31,824 nucleotides of DNA from a virus. Positions 13,675 to 22,009 of the stretch are shown here, piece by piece (position 1 is the first letter of the stretch; every line of letters starts with the position of its first letter). The stretch is from positions 1 to 31,824 of the IMG/VR virus record IMGVR_UViG_3300020172_001373. The stretch is one strand, 5' to 3'. The notes below the pieces were generated by a model. It was given only the letters and a program-made list of their open reading frames with translations. It did not search any database and was not told where the DNA came from. The position numbers were made by a program, and so were the translations under genes.

Positions 13675-15267
13675 GTGGCTGTAATTCAAATTTCCAAAAT
13701 CCAGGTAAGACGAGGACAAAAACTTTCAGGTATTGGCGTTCCACAGCTAAGTTCAGCTGAATTTGCATGGGCAGTCGACTCGCAGGAATTATTCATCGGT
13801 AATGGTTCTGTAGCAGAAGGTGCTCCCTATGTTGGCAATACAAAAATTCTAACAGAACACGACAATATTTTAGAATTAGCCTCTAGCTATACCTTCGCCG
13901 GGGAAGATCCGACTATTAGTCTCAGTGTACCTCGTAGTTTACAGAGCAAATTAGACGAGTATGTATCAGTGATAGATTTCGGAGCCATCGGTGACGGTAG
14001 CTCAGATAACATAGAGTTTTTTCAAAATGCTGTTGATCAGTTATTTAAAAATCAAGATACTAGTTTTAAAAAGACTTTAATGATTCCGAACGGAACATAT
14101 CTATTGTCTTCAGGAGATTTAAAAATTCCTAGCACAGCGTTGATACGAGGCGAGACACAAAATGGTGCGATCATCGATATTGGTGCTAATAATATAGTAT
14201 TTGTAACCGAAGACGGTGAGGAAGTTGGGGCCTTTACAGGGACAAACAGACCGGTAGATATTAAAATCGGAAATCTCACTATCAGAAGAACCACAGGTCA
14301 GACAGTGATTACCGGCGTCGCTGATTCAAATTTCGAAGGTGTAAGATTTCTCGGGGGATATGAATTAGGTGACACAGTTTCAGACATAACTATTGAGCCC
14401 GCTTCAGTATTTTGGGAAAATGGCCTAGCAGACATCAAAGTCACTAATGTAACTTTCAAAGATTGTATCTTTGAATCTGTTTCTTTAGGTGTAAGATCTG
14501 ATCAAGTAGTAGTAGATTCTAGTGCATTACCTACCTATGATACATTTGTAAATTTTGATAGTTGTAGATTCTTTGTCAACCATACTGGTATACTGATCAA
14601 CGGAGTCAACAATCAAGGCAATAAATGGAAGATCATCAACAGCGATTTTGAAGAAATCGCCCAAAGAGCCTTTAGAGCTGACTACGGTATCGGCACATTG
14701 ATTTCTAAATCTAGATTTACCAACTGCGGAAACAACACAAACTCTGCTAACAATCCAGTCACAGAAATCATCAGCTTCGGTCAGAACAAAGGCAACACTG
14801 TAACAGATTGTATCAGCAATCGACATCAGATCGCGGGATTCACTGCGGTAAACACCAAAGCAGGCATCGGTGAAGTAGAAAATGCTGGTCGGGTCAGTTT
14901 TTTAGATTTAAACTACTCCGACATTTACACATCAAATAGTTTTAGACCTCTTAGCGTATTTTCTGCGTTGAGCAGATATATTATAGTGGACTATACTCTA
15001 TCATTAGGTGTGCATACTCGTAAAGGCCAATTAGAAATAACTATAGATGAGGATTTTGAACACGCTTCAATATCTGACAGCTATAGTTATTCACCCGAAC
15101 TTATAACATCATCTGGAGGTCAACGCATGACAAATTTTGAATTTAACGTATCTCTTCGCGACAACGACGGAGAAAGTGGAATAGATACCCTTGTGCTGAC
15201 CTATCAAAACCCTCTAGCTACTGGAACCACAGGCACGATTCAATATCTAGTGTCTTACGGTGTTTGA
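13675..15267 (+). CDS. Tail spike / fiber with pectate-lyase-type beta-helix
   Basis: 530 residues, GTG start with SD AGAGGA upstream. Residues 1-60 (ISKIQVRRGQKLSG, LSSAEFAWAVDSQELFIGNG) form the virion-attachment head domain seen in many marine myovirus fibers. VSVIDFGAIGDGSSDN near 97-112 is the entry motif of the Pectate_lyase_3 right-handed beta-helix, and the following repeats of short strands with Asn ladders run to about 400. The last 120 residues are a separate beta domain. It probably binds or cleaves a host surface glycan, so it would set host range. A late promoter is in front; a small gene overlaps its end. Confidence 0.9.
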   Translation: MAVIQISKIQVRRGQKLSGIGVPQLSSAEFAWAVDSQELFIGNGSVAEGAPYVGNTKILTEHDNILELASSYTFAGEDPTISLSVPRSLQSKLDEYVSVIDFGAIGDGSSDNIEFFQNAVDQLFKNQDTSFKKTLMIPNGTYLLSSGDLKIPSTALIRGETQNGAIIDIGANNIVFVTEDGEEVGAFTGTNRPVDIKIGNLTIRRTTGQTVITGVADSNFEGVRFLGGYELGDTVSDITIEPASVFWENGLADIKVTNVTFKDCIFESVSLGVRSDQVVVDSSALPTYDTFVNFDSCRFFVNHTGILINGVNNQGNKWKIINSDFEEIAQRAFRADYGIGTLISKSRFTNCGNNTNSANNPVTEIISFGQNKGNTVTDCISNRHQIAGFTAVNTKAGIGEVENAGRVSFLDLNYSDIYTSNSFRPLSVFSALSRYIIVDYTLSLGVHTRKGQLEITIDEDFEHASISDSYSYSPELITSSGGQRMTNFEFNVSLRDNDGESGIDTLVLTYQNPLATGTTGTIQYLVSYGV

Positions 15268-15682
15268 TCTCCACGGCACAGAGAGATTAGCAGCTTGGCG
15301 ACAGTTTAGAGATAGTTTAAAAGACAGTAGTAGTCCTCTCGAATCTGTAGCTGAGTTTTGGAGCCATGCTCCTTTTGTAAATCTCTATCTCAACCCAACC
15401 GATCCAAAATCTTGGCCCGACCCATGGCATCTAGTATTGGATTTGAAATTAGACGATCTTGCTATCTGTCTAGGAATGCTGTATACTCTTAAATTAAATG
15501 TTCGGTTTATGGACTATGAATGCGAGATACATATGTCTATGCGTCCTCAAGATCGTGATCCTAAATTCTTTTTAGTAGTAGATAACTCAGTGTTAAATTA
15601 CGAACCAAAGAGAGTGCATCCTGTTTCAGTACTCAAAGACCACTCGACTAACATAATTTGGCAGGGCAGGCAGTTACCATAA
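15260..15682 (+). CDS. 140-residue protein next to the tail spike, function unknown
   Basis: GTG start overlapping the spike stop by 8 nt. The protein begins MFDLHGTERLAAWRQFRDSL and has a Trp- and Pro-rich core (FWSHAPFVNLYLNPTDPKSW, DPWHLVLDLKLDDLAICLG). No domain recognised, no membrane segment. Translational coupling to the spike suggests a partner such as an assembly helper; a similar gene after fibers in marine T4-like phages is my recollection only. Its stop TAA is part of the next late promoter. Confidence 0.7.
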   Translation: MFDLHGTERLAAWRQFRDSLKDSSSPLESVAEFWSHAPFVNLYLNPTDPKSWPDPWHLVLDLKLDDLAICLGMLYTLKLNVRFMDYECEIHMSMRPQDRDPKFFLVVDNSVLNYEPKRVHPVSVLKDHSTNIIWQGRQLP

Positions 15683-15685
15683 ATA
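15678..15685 (+). promoter_or_regulatory. T4-type late promoter for nrdA
   Basis: CATAAATAC, 19 nt before the nrdA ATG, sharing bases with the previous stop codon. Confidence 0.55.
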
Positions 15686-15704
15686 CCTAATAGAAGAGAA
15701 AGCA

Positions 15705-18035
15705 ATGACGATAACAGTAATAAAAAGAAACGGAGACAGGGAGCCACTACACATTGACAAGTGGCAGGCGCAGGTAGCAAAAGTCTGTGCCGGAATAGCA
15801 GATGTCAGTCAGTCAATGATAGAAATCAAAGCCCAGCCACATTTCTACGACGGTATTACTACTCGAGAAATAGATGGAATAACTCTAAGAGCCATCGTCG
15901 ATCTTATTGATGTAGAATCCAACCCTGATATAGGTCATACCAACTATCAGTTTGTTGCAGGTAAACAACGAGTCAGCATGTTGCGAAAGGATGTTTACGG
16001 TAGTTATGAACCTCCTCATCTTTATAAAATCGTTAAACAGAATGTAGAAGTTGGTCTATATACTCCTGAACTTCTTGAATGGTACACCGAAGATGATTGG
16101 AATCGAATGAATGACATGTTAGATCATGAGAAAGACGAAACCTATTCATATGCGGCAATCGAACAACTGATTGAAAAATATCTAGTAAAGAATCGTGCTA
16201 CAAAGGAAATATATGAAACACCACAAATTCGTTATATGGTTGCTGCCGCGACTGTATTTCATAAAGAAGAACCTGGATCGGCCCGTATGCGTTACATCAA
16301 AGAGTACTACAACTGTGCTTCAGATGGTCTGTTTACTCTTGCTACACCTGTGTTGGCTGGGCTCGGGACTCCTACTAAACAGTTTAGTAGTTGTGTTCTT
16401 ATCCGCAGTGACGACGATCTGGATAGCATATTTGCTTCTGGTGAGATGATGGCCAAGTATGCCAGCAAACGTGCAGGCATTGGCTTGGAGATTGGAAGAC
16501 TGCGTTCATTAGGATCACCCATCCGGGGCGGAGAAATCATGCACACTGGGATGATCCCATTCCTAAAGAAATGGTTTGGTGATCTGCGTTCATGCTCACA
16601 AGGCGGAATCCGTAATGCTTCAGCTACGGTATTCTATCCCATATGGCATCATCAGTTTGATGATCTCATTGTCCTTAAAAATAATCAAGGCACGGAAGAA
16701 TCTCGAGTTCGACACATGGATTATGGAGTAGTATTAAATGCCATGTTCTGGAGACGGTTTAAGAACAAAGAAAATATCACATTCTTTGATCCCAACGAAG
16801 TGCCCGATTTGTACGAAGCATTCTACAAAGATACTGATTTATTTGAAGAATTATATTTAAAATATGAAAAAAAAGCAGGACTGAGAAAGAAAACTATGAC
16901 TGCTGAAGAAGTATTCAAGGGTGGTATACTGAAGGAGCGCACAGACACAGGTCGAATATATCTTGTATTCATTGATAATGTAATGAATCAGGGACCGTTT
17001 GATCCTGACTACCACACGATTTATCAAAGTAACTTGTGTTGTGAGATACTATTACCCACACGTCCATTTAAGAGATTAGACGATGCTGATGGTCGCATAG
17101 CGTTATGTACACTAGGATCTCTCAACTGGGGAGCGTTCCGGAACCCAGAGGATATGCGTAGAGCCGCAAGGATTCTACAGCGTAGCCTGTGTAACATCCT
17201 TGACTACCAAGATTTCTTATCGATACAGAGCAAGTTATCTAACGATGAGATACAGCCTCTTGGTATTGGTGTAACTAATCTTGCTTATTGGCATGCTAAG
17301 AGGGGTCTAAAATATGGCGACAGAGATGCGTTGGCGGAAGTTAAAACTTGGATGGAACATCAGGCCTTTTATCTTACAGAAGCCACAGTTGAGCTTGCCA
17401 AGGAAAGAGGTAAATGCCTAGAATCAGATCGTACAAGATACGGTCAAGGAATATTTCCCTGGGAACTGAGAGCGCAAGGAGTCAATGAACTCACAGACTT
17501 TAAACCAGAACTTGATTGGGAATCTCTAAGAGATCAGATGAAACAACACGGTGTTCGTAATGCCACATTGATGGCCATTGCCCCTGTTGAGTCAAGCTCT
17601 GTGGTTATCAATTCTACCAACGGTATCGAATTGCCAATGAGTTTAATTTCGACCAAAGAATCCAAAGCGGGTTCGTTCACGCAGGTCGTTCCTGAATATC
17701 ACAAACTTAAAAACAAATATCAACTGATGTGGGATCAAACTGATTGTTCGGGATATCTTAAAACTGCCGCAGTACTGGCTGTTTACGTAGATCAAAGTAT
17801 TTCAACTAATACATTCTATAATCCTGCCCACTATCCGGACCGTAAAGTTCCTACAACATTGATCGCCACAAATTTAATGCAGGCACATGTGTGGGGTCTT
17901 AAAACTTTTTATTACAGCCTGATCAACAAGGCAGGAGCCAAGATGCAGGAACTTACTCCCGAAGTTCACTATAATGGGTTCCATAATGAAAGAGAAGTAA
18001 TCGTAGAAGAAGACTGTGAGGCCTGTAAATTATGA
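15705..18035 (+). CDS. nrdA: Ribonucleotide reductase class Ia, alpha subunit
   Basis: 776 residues, full length. An ATP-cone (about 1-95, ITVIKRNGDREPLHIDKW) gives the activity site. The active site is complete: Cys230 in QFSSC, Asn443-Leu-Cys445-x-Glu447 in SNLCCE, Cys468 in ALCTLG, and the radical-transfer pair Tyr-Tyr in LKTFYYSLIN. The C-terminal tail EEDCEACKL keeps a Cys pair (CxxC) for re-reduction by glutaredoxin. It makes dNDPs from NDPs for phage DNA synthesis. The stop overlaps the PGDYG gene by 4 nt; nrdB and a glutaredoxin follow, so the whole reductase system is in one operon. Confidence 0.98.
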   Translation: MTITVIKRNGDREPLHIDKWQAQVAKVCAGIADVSQSMIEIKAQPHFYDGITTREIDGITLRAIVDLIDVESNPDIGHTNYQFVAGKQRVSMLRKDVYGSYEPPHLYKIVKQNVEVGLYTPELLEWYTEDDWNRMNDMLDHEKDETYSYAAIEQLIEKYLVKNRATKEIYETPQIRYMVAAATVFHKEEPGSARMRYIKEYYNCASDGLFTLATPVLAGLGTPTKQFSSCVLIRSDDDLDSIFASGEMMAKYASKRAGIGLEIGRLRSLGSPIRGGEIMHTGMIPFLKKWFGDLRSCSQGGIRNASATVFYPIWHHQFDDLIVLKNNQGTEESRVRHMDYGVVLNAMFWRRFKNKENITFFDPNEVPDLYEAFYKDTDLFEELYLKYEKKAGLRKKTMTAEEVFKGGILKERTDTGRIYLVFIDNVMNQGPFDPDYHTIYQSNLCCEILLPTRPFKRLDDADGRIALCTLGSLNWGAFRNPEDMRRAARILQRSLCNILDYQDFLSIQSKLSNDEIQPLGIGVTNLAYWHAKRGLKYGDRDALAEVKTWMEHQAFYLTEATVELAKERGKCLESDRTRYGQGIFPWELRAQGVNELTDFKPELDWESLRDQMKQHGVRNATLMAIAPVESSSVVINSTNGIELPMSLISTKESKAGSFTQVVPEYHKLKNKYQLMWDQTDCSGYLKTAAVLAVYVDQSISTNTFYNPAHYPDRKVPTTLIATNLMQAHVWGLKTFYYSLINKAGAKMQELTPEVHYNGFHNEREVIVEEDCEACKL

Positions 18036-18481
18036 AAACACTTAGAGAATATATCGAGTTGATTTCAGAATCTACTACAGTAGATGACGAATGGTTCAAG
18101 GACGGTGCTTTCAAAACTTTTAAAAAGCCAGCCAAAGAAAAGTATGAAATTGCCAAAGAACCCGGAACAGTTGATACACTAGAAGGCCCAGTTCGATATG
18201 AAGCAGGACATTATATCATGACAGGCCCAAAAGGCGAGAGGTATCCTATCACTCCAGAGAAGTTTAACAATCTCAAAGACGATCAAGGAAACGGTATCGC
18301 TACACCTAAGAAGATTCCAAAGATAGCGAAACTTGCAGATCATGACGGTATGCTACGCACATCGTGGGGTGATCTGAACTATACCAAAGGCAACGATTAC
18401 ATTGTACGGCATGGCGAGGGCGACTACGGCGCAGTAAAGAAAGACATATTTCAACAAACATACGACACAACAAATGAGTAA
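18032..18481 (+). CDS. PGDYG-domain protein between nrdA and nrdB
   Basis: 149 residues. The N terminus MKTLREYIELISESTTVDDE looks very like the T4 internal-protein capsid-targeting peptide (MKTYQEFIAEA in T4), with ISE then Ser as a prohead-protease site. The body has two PGDYG-like units: AGHYIMTGPKGERYPITPEK near 67-87, and GNDYIVRHGEGDYGAVKKDI near 120-140. The domain's function is unknown. It overlaps nrdA (ATGA) and nrdB (8 nt), so it is translated with the reductase, yet the leader peptide suggests packaging in the head; these two hints conflict and are worth testing. Confidence 0.8.
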   Translation: MKTLREYIELISESTTVDDEWFKDGAFKTFKKPAKEKYEIAKEPGTVDTLEGPVRYEAGHYIMTGPKGERYPITPEKFNNLKDDQGNGIATPKKIPKIAKLADHDGMLRTSWGDLNYTKGNDYIVRHGEGDYGAVKKDIFQQTYDTTNE

Positions 18482-19574
18482 ACAACAATACAATTTAAAA
18501 CATGACACTAACTATCTCAATCGTAAGATGTTTCTAGATCCTCAGGGTCCAGTAACCATTCAACGATTCGAAGAAGTCAAATATAATAAACTAGCAGGGT
18601 TTGAAACTACAGCTCGGGGTTTCTTCTGGGTTCCGGAAGAAGTGTCGCTGACCAAAGATGCTCAAGATTTTAAAAATTCCAGCGATGCCGTTAGACATAT
18701 TTTTACCAGCAATCTTTTAAGACAGACAGCTCTAGACAGCCTGCAAGGTCGCGCACCGAGCCAGGTGTTTACCCCGGTGGTCAGTCTTCCTGAACTTGAA
18801 GCTTTAATCTACAACTGGACGTTCTTTGAAACTAATATACACAGCAGATCGTACAGCCATATCATCCGCAATATCTACAATGTTCCCAAAGACGTGTTTA
18901 ACACTATCCACGACACACAAGAAATTGTAGACATGGCATCTAGTATCGGCAAATACTATGATCAATTACACACCATCAACTGCCGCAAAGAACTCGGTGA
19001 AACTATTACCGAAGAAGAACACATCAAAGCCATATGGTTAGCTCTAAACGCCAGTTATGGGCTTGAGGCATTCCGATTTATGGTATCATTTGCTACAAGC
19101 CTGGCAATGGTAGAGAATAAGATCTTTATTGGTAATGGTAACATCATCAGTTTGATTCTACAAGACGAACTACTACACAAAGGTTGGACTGCTTGGATTA
19201 TCAATCAAGTGGTCAAAGAAGATCCAAGATTCGCCCGAGCCAAAGATCAATGTGAAGCAGAAGTATATCAGATGTACATGGATGTCATCGCAGAAGAAAA
19301 ATCTTGGGCTGATTACCTATTCAAGAAAGGTCCTGTGATCGGACTGAATGCTAATATACTTAGAGATTTTGTAGATTATACTGCGGCCACAGCTCTAAAA
19401 GAAATTGGCATCAAGTACCATGTTCCTGCACCAAAAACAACTCCTATTCCTTGGTTCAACAAACATCAAGATACTCATAAGAAACAGACAGCACTACAGG
19501 AAAACGAAAGTACTAACTATGTTATCGGAGTCATGGGAGAAAATATTGACTACGATGCGTTACCGGCTATATAA
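18474..19574 (+). CDS. nrdB: Ribonucleotide reductase class Ia, beta subunit
   Basis: 366 residues, normal length. Di-iron ligands: Asp88 in ALDSLQGR, Glu119, His123, then Glu in GLEAFRFMVSF and Glu-x-x-His in QDELLHKG. Tyr127 in HSRSY matches the radical Tyr122 of E. coli. The second helix reads FFETNIHSRSY: one extra residue (Asn121) lies between Glu and His, so the usual E-x2-H is E-x3-H. His-to-Tyr spacing is normal. The subunit stores the tyrosyl radical used by NrdA. It overlaps the PGDYG gene by 8 nt. Confidence 0.96.
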   Translation: MSKQQYNLKHDTNYLNRKMFLDPQGPVTIQRFEEVKYNKLAGFETTARGFFWVPEEVSLTKDAQDFKNSSDAVRHIFTSNLLRQTALDSLQGRAPSQVFTPVVSLPELEALIYNWTFFETNIHSRSYSHIIRNIYNVPKDVFNTIHDTQEIVDMASSIGKYYDQLHTINCRKELGETITEEEHIKAIWLALNASYGLEAFRFMVSFATSLAMVENKIFIGNGNIISLILQDELLHKGWTAWIINQVVKEDPRFARAKDQCEAEVYQMYMDVIAEEKSWADYLFKKGPVIGLNANILRDFVDYTAATALKEIGIKYHVPAPKTTPIPWFNKHQDTHKKQTALQENESTNYVIGVMGENIDYDALPAI

Positions 19575-19580
19575 TAATCT

Positions 19581-19748
19581 ATGTATAAAGCACAGTACAA
19601 AAAAAACAGCCCTTATGAAGCTTGGACCACTGTAGGAACCTATGGGTCTGAAGCGTCTGCAATCAGTTCTGCATTGTCGTATAAAGCTAAAGGCATGCTA
19701 TTAGTTCGAGTTGTAGACAAAAAGGGTATGGTAGTATACTCAAGTTAA
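19581..19748 (+). CDS. 55-residue protein in the nrd operon
   Basis: ATG to TAA, 55 codons, 6 nt after nrdB and 10 nt before the glutaredoxin gene. It begins MYKAQYKKNSPYEAWTTVG and continues with an Ala/Ser helix and a strand pair (GMLLVRVVDKKGMVVYSS), a small alpha/beta fold. No SD is clear. Its neat fit in the operon supports it; function unknown. Confidence 0.75.
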   Translation: MYKAQYKKNSPYEAWTTVGTYGSEASAISSALSYKAKGMLLVRVVDKKGMVVYSS

Positions 19749-19758
19749 AAGGAAAAAA

Positions 19759-19989
19759 ATGAGAGCGATCGTATGGAGCAAGTATCATTGTCCTTACTGT
19801 GATCAGGCCAAAGCACTGCTCACCCAAAGAGGAATTGAATTTGAAGAGCGTAAAATCGGAGATGGATATACCCGAGAAGATTTACTAGAAGCGGTACCCG
19901 CAGCAAGAACAGTACCACAGATCTTTTTAGATAATGAACTGATTGGTGGTTTTCAAGAATTAAAACAAAGGTTAAAAAATGTTGATTGA
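19759..19989 (+). CDS. Glutaredoxin
   Basis: 76 residues with the complete glutaredoxin set: active site Cys11-Pro-Tyr-Cys14, the cis-Pro motif TVPQIFLD, and the GGFQEL glutathione-binding turn. It should pass electrons from glutathione to the NrdA C-terminal Cys pair (the T4 NrdC role). SD AAGGA is 7 nt before ATG. It overlaps the next gene by 11 nt. Confidence 0.95.
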   Translation: MRAIVWSKYHCPYCDQAKALLTQRGIEFEERKIGDGYTREDLLEAVPAARTVPQIFLDNELIGGFQELKQRLKNVD

Positions 19990-20269
19990 TAAAGGAATTG
20001 CAGCCAACGAAGTAATCACTATCAGAACCACAGGTGGCGATGAAGTATTGGCTAAACTAATAGAAGAAACACAGGACAGCTATGTGATCAGTAAACCACT
20101 GCTGTTAGCTGCGAATCAAAAAGGTGTAGGTCTAGTACCTATGTTGTTCACAGTGAATCCTGATAAAGATATCAAAGTTATGAAATCGAGCATAATGGCA
20201 GTGGCCCCCACCGACATAGATTTTGCTAAACAATACACGCAGAGCACCACAGGGATAGCTCTATCATAA
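19979..20269 (+). CDS. 96-residue protein, possibly an Sm-like small beta-barrel
   Basis: The middle runs as short beta strands: EVITIRTTGGDEVLAKLIEE, DSYVISKPLLLA, then VPMLFTVNPDKDIKVMKSSI, which is the layout of an Sm/Hfq-like barrel (a GDEV-x-A turn, then a YVI strand). This is a weak structural guess. It overlaps the glutaredoxin gene by 11 nt and the next gene follows after 1 nt. A similar gene seems frequent in marine T4-like phages. Function unknown. Confidence 0.72.
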   Translation: MLIDKGIAANEVITIRTTGGDEVLAKLIEETQDSYVISKPLLLAANQKGVGLVPMLFTVNPDKDIKVMKSSIMAVAPTDIDFAKQYTQSTTGIALS

Positions 20270-20270
20270 T

Positions 20271-20705
20271 ATGACGCTGTCTGTCAATACTTCTTTAATT
20301 CCGGGTGTCAACATCGTTACTGATTCAGTGACCGGGGGTATTGCCTTAGACTATTCTAGTTATTACGAAAGAATGGCGTTAGCTATCGAACGTATAAAAG
20401 AAAATACTGATCGAACAGCTAATTCTCTCGAACCCTCAGATTCAACTAAGCTAGCAGATAATCTAATAACACATCTAGAAATGATAGCTGAAGCTACCCA
20501 AATAATCAAAGCTCTAGCAGAAACGTCTGGAATCAAAACAGTCAACGATTATGATATCTTAAATTTCATAAGTACATTTAAGTTTTTAATCGAAAGCAAA
20601 GAATTATTAAAAGAAAACGAGTCGTTGACCGATAAAGAATCTGATAAAACCAACAAAAGGTTATTAGATTATATCAGAAGAATTAAAAATCTTCCCAAGG
20701 AGTAA
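20271..20705 (+). CDS. 144-residue helical protein, function unknown
   Basis: The first 28 residues are beta-like (SLIPGVNIVTDSVTGGIAL), the rest is charged helix with coiled-coil character (YYERMALAIERIKENTDRT; LLKENESLTDKESDKTNKR). No domain recognised. It sits 2 nt before the PAAR gene, so a tail-related role is possible by context only. Confidence 0.7.
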   Translation: MTLSVNTSLIPGVNIVTDSVTGGIALDYSSYYERMALAIERIKENTDRTANSLEPSDSTKLADNLITHLEMIAEATQIIKALAETSGIKTVNDYDILNFISTFKFLIESKELLKENESLTDKESDKTNKRLLDYIRRIKNLPKE

Positions 20706-20707
20706 TC

Positions 20708-20971
20708 ATGCCAGGAATTAGTAGAGTAGGAATAGACTCAGCAGGTGGTCGGATCGTTGGCGCTTTGGCTCCTACGGTTTTGGTCAACGGTGCACCAGTG
20801 ACTGTGCTAGGAGCTCCAGTCTTACCACATGGTAAAGGTCCCCATGCCGGACCGGTGATGATTACTGCATCATCGACTGTGTCGGCTGGTGGAATTCCGA
20901 TATGCAAAGCTGGTGATATCGCTAGCTGTGGACATGCAACTTCAGGCAGTGGAGACGTAAATGCAGGTTAA
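20708..20971 (+). CDS. PAAR-repeat tail-spike tip protein (gp5.4-like)
   Basis: 87 residues of PAAR type: a start with SRVGIDSAGG, GAPVLPHGKGPHAG with metal-binding His residues, ASSTVSAGGIPICKAGD, and CGHATSGSGDVNAG at the end (Cys/His). In T4, gp5.4 is such a protein; it caps the central spike and carries a metal ion at the tip that first touches the host membrane. SD AAGGAG lies just before the ATG. It overlaps the DUF454 gene by 11 nt. Confidence 0.92.
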   Translation: MPGISRVGIDSAGGRIVGALAPTVLVNGAPVTVLGAPVLPHGKGPHAGPVMITASSTVSAGGIPICKAGDIASCGHATSGSGDVNAG

Positions 20972-21377
20972 AAAAATATTGTGGACATCTTTGGGATTCC
21001 TTAGTCTAGGTATGGCTTATATAGGAGTAGTTACTCCTGGTATTCCCTACAGTCCTTTCGTGGTCTTTGCCGCATACTGTTTTTCAAAAGGTTCAGAACG
21101 AATGCACCGATGGATCTACAATCATAAAATATTCGGACCGTTCCTTACTAATTGGAATGAGAAACGTGTGTTTCCTCAAAAGATGAAATATTTCATGATA
21201 GCGATGATGTCATTGAGTCTAATCCTGATGTATACAGGCGGCGTGAAACTGGTTGGTGTTATTTCAACAGCCGTATTCATGATGTTGGTTGCAACCTGGG
21301 CTTGGAGATATCCTAGCACTGTCGCAGAATATGATCGACGAACCGCCTCGGGAGAAAAGATAGGTTGGTTTAAATGA
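20961..21377 (+). CDS. DUF454 (YbaN-like) inner membrane protein
   Basis: 138 residues with an N-terminal hydrophobic pair (LWTSLGFLSLGMAYIGVVTP), then PFVVFAAYCFSKGSERMHRW, IYNHKIFGPFLTNWNEKRVF and two C-terminal membrane spans (about 74-112). This matches DUF454: LG-x-G-x-P..PF...A-x-F-x-(S/K)GS, followed by H-x-x-FG. The biological role of the family is unknown. Overlaps PAAR upstream and the first oxygenase downstream (4 nt). Confidence 0.85.
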   Translation: MQVKKILWTSLGFLSLGMAYIGVVTPGIPYSPFVVFAAYCFSKGSERMHRWIYNHKIFGPFLTNWNEKRVFPQKMKYFMIAMMSLSLILMYTGGVKLVGVISTAVFMMLVATWAWRYPSTVAEYDRRTASGEKIGWFK

Positions 21378-22009
21378 ACCATAGAGTACACGATCTTTTT
21401 TCTATCCCCTTATATCACAGTCGATTAAATCCGATCAATTCTTCTACATTAGAAAAACTTTTTAATTTAGAATGGGAAGATCCCGGCTATGATGATACTC
21501 CTCCGACGCATAAAGAAACTGCCGAAAGACATCTTTTAGATCGACCAGAGTTTGCCGAGCTCAGAAAAAACATACAATCTCATATAGATTTTTATGTCTA
21601 TGAGGTGTTAGGAGTGACTAAAGATCAACAGTGGAAAATCACTACTTCGTGGGTCAATAAGTCTGCTCCGGGCAACTATCATACCAATCACTGGCATAGT
21701 AATAGCTTAGTCAGTGGTGTTGCCTATCTCAGTGCAGACGAAAAAACTGGAGCTATCTGTTTTAATAAAGATAGAGGTCATAAAAATCTCTGGGGTGATA
21801 CTCTTAAAATAGATTTCGATAAACATACTGTTTATAATACAGAAGCGGTAGCCATACTTCCGATGATCGGCGATATACTTTTATTTCCATCTCTGCTAAA
21901 TCATAGTGTACTAACTAATGAATCAACAAATGATCGGTATAGTCTGGCATTCAATGTATTTCCTAGAGGAACGATAGGTCCTGGAGGAAACAGCGAACTT
22001 ACAGTATGA
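21374..22009 (+). CDS. 2OG-Fe(II) oxygenase-like protein, paralog 1
   Basis: 211 residues beginning VHDLFSIPLYHSRLNP. The jelly-roll core has NHWHSNSLVSGVAYLSAD, GAICFNKD, the FPSLLNHSV strand with the distal His, and DRYSLAFNVFPRG with the 2OG-binding Arg. This fits the TIGR02466/2OG-FeII_Oxy_5 family. The proximal metal motif reads H-x-H, not the H-x-D of most 2OG enzymes. It is joined by ATGA overlaps to two paralogs. Substrate unknown; phage homologs may hydroxylate proteins. Confidence 0.85.
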   Translation: MNHRVHDLFSIPLYHSRLNPINSSTLEKLFNLEWEDPGYDDTPPTHKETAERHLLDRPEFAELRKNIQSHIDFYVYEVLGVTKDQQWKITTSWVNKSAPGNYHTNHWHSNSLVSGVAYLSADEKTGAICFNKDRGHKNLWGDTLKIDFDKHTVYNTEAVAILPMIGDILLFPSLLNHSVLTNESTNDRYSLAFNVFPRGTIGPGGNSELTV

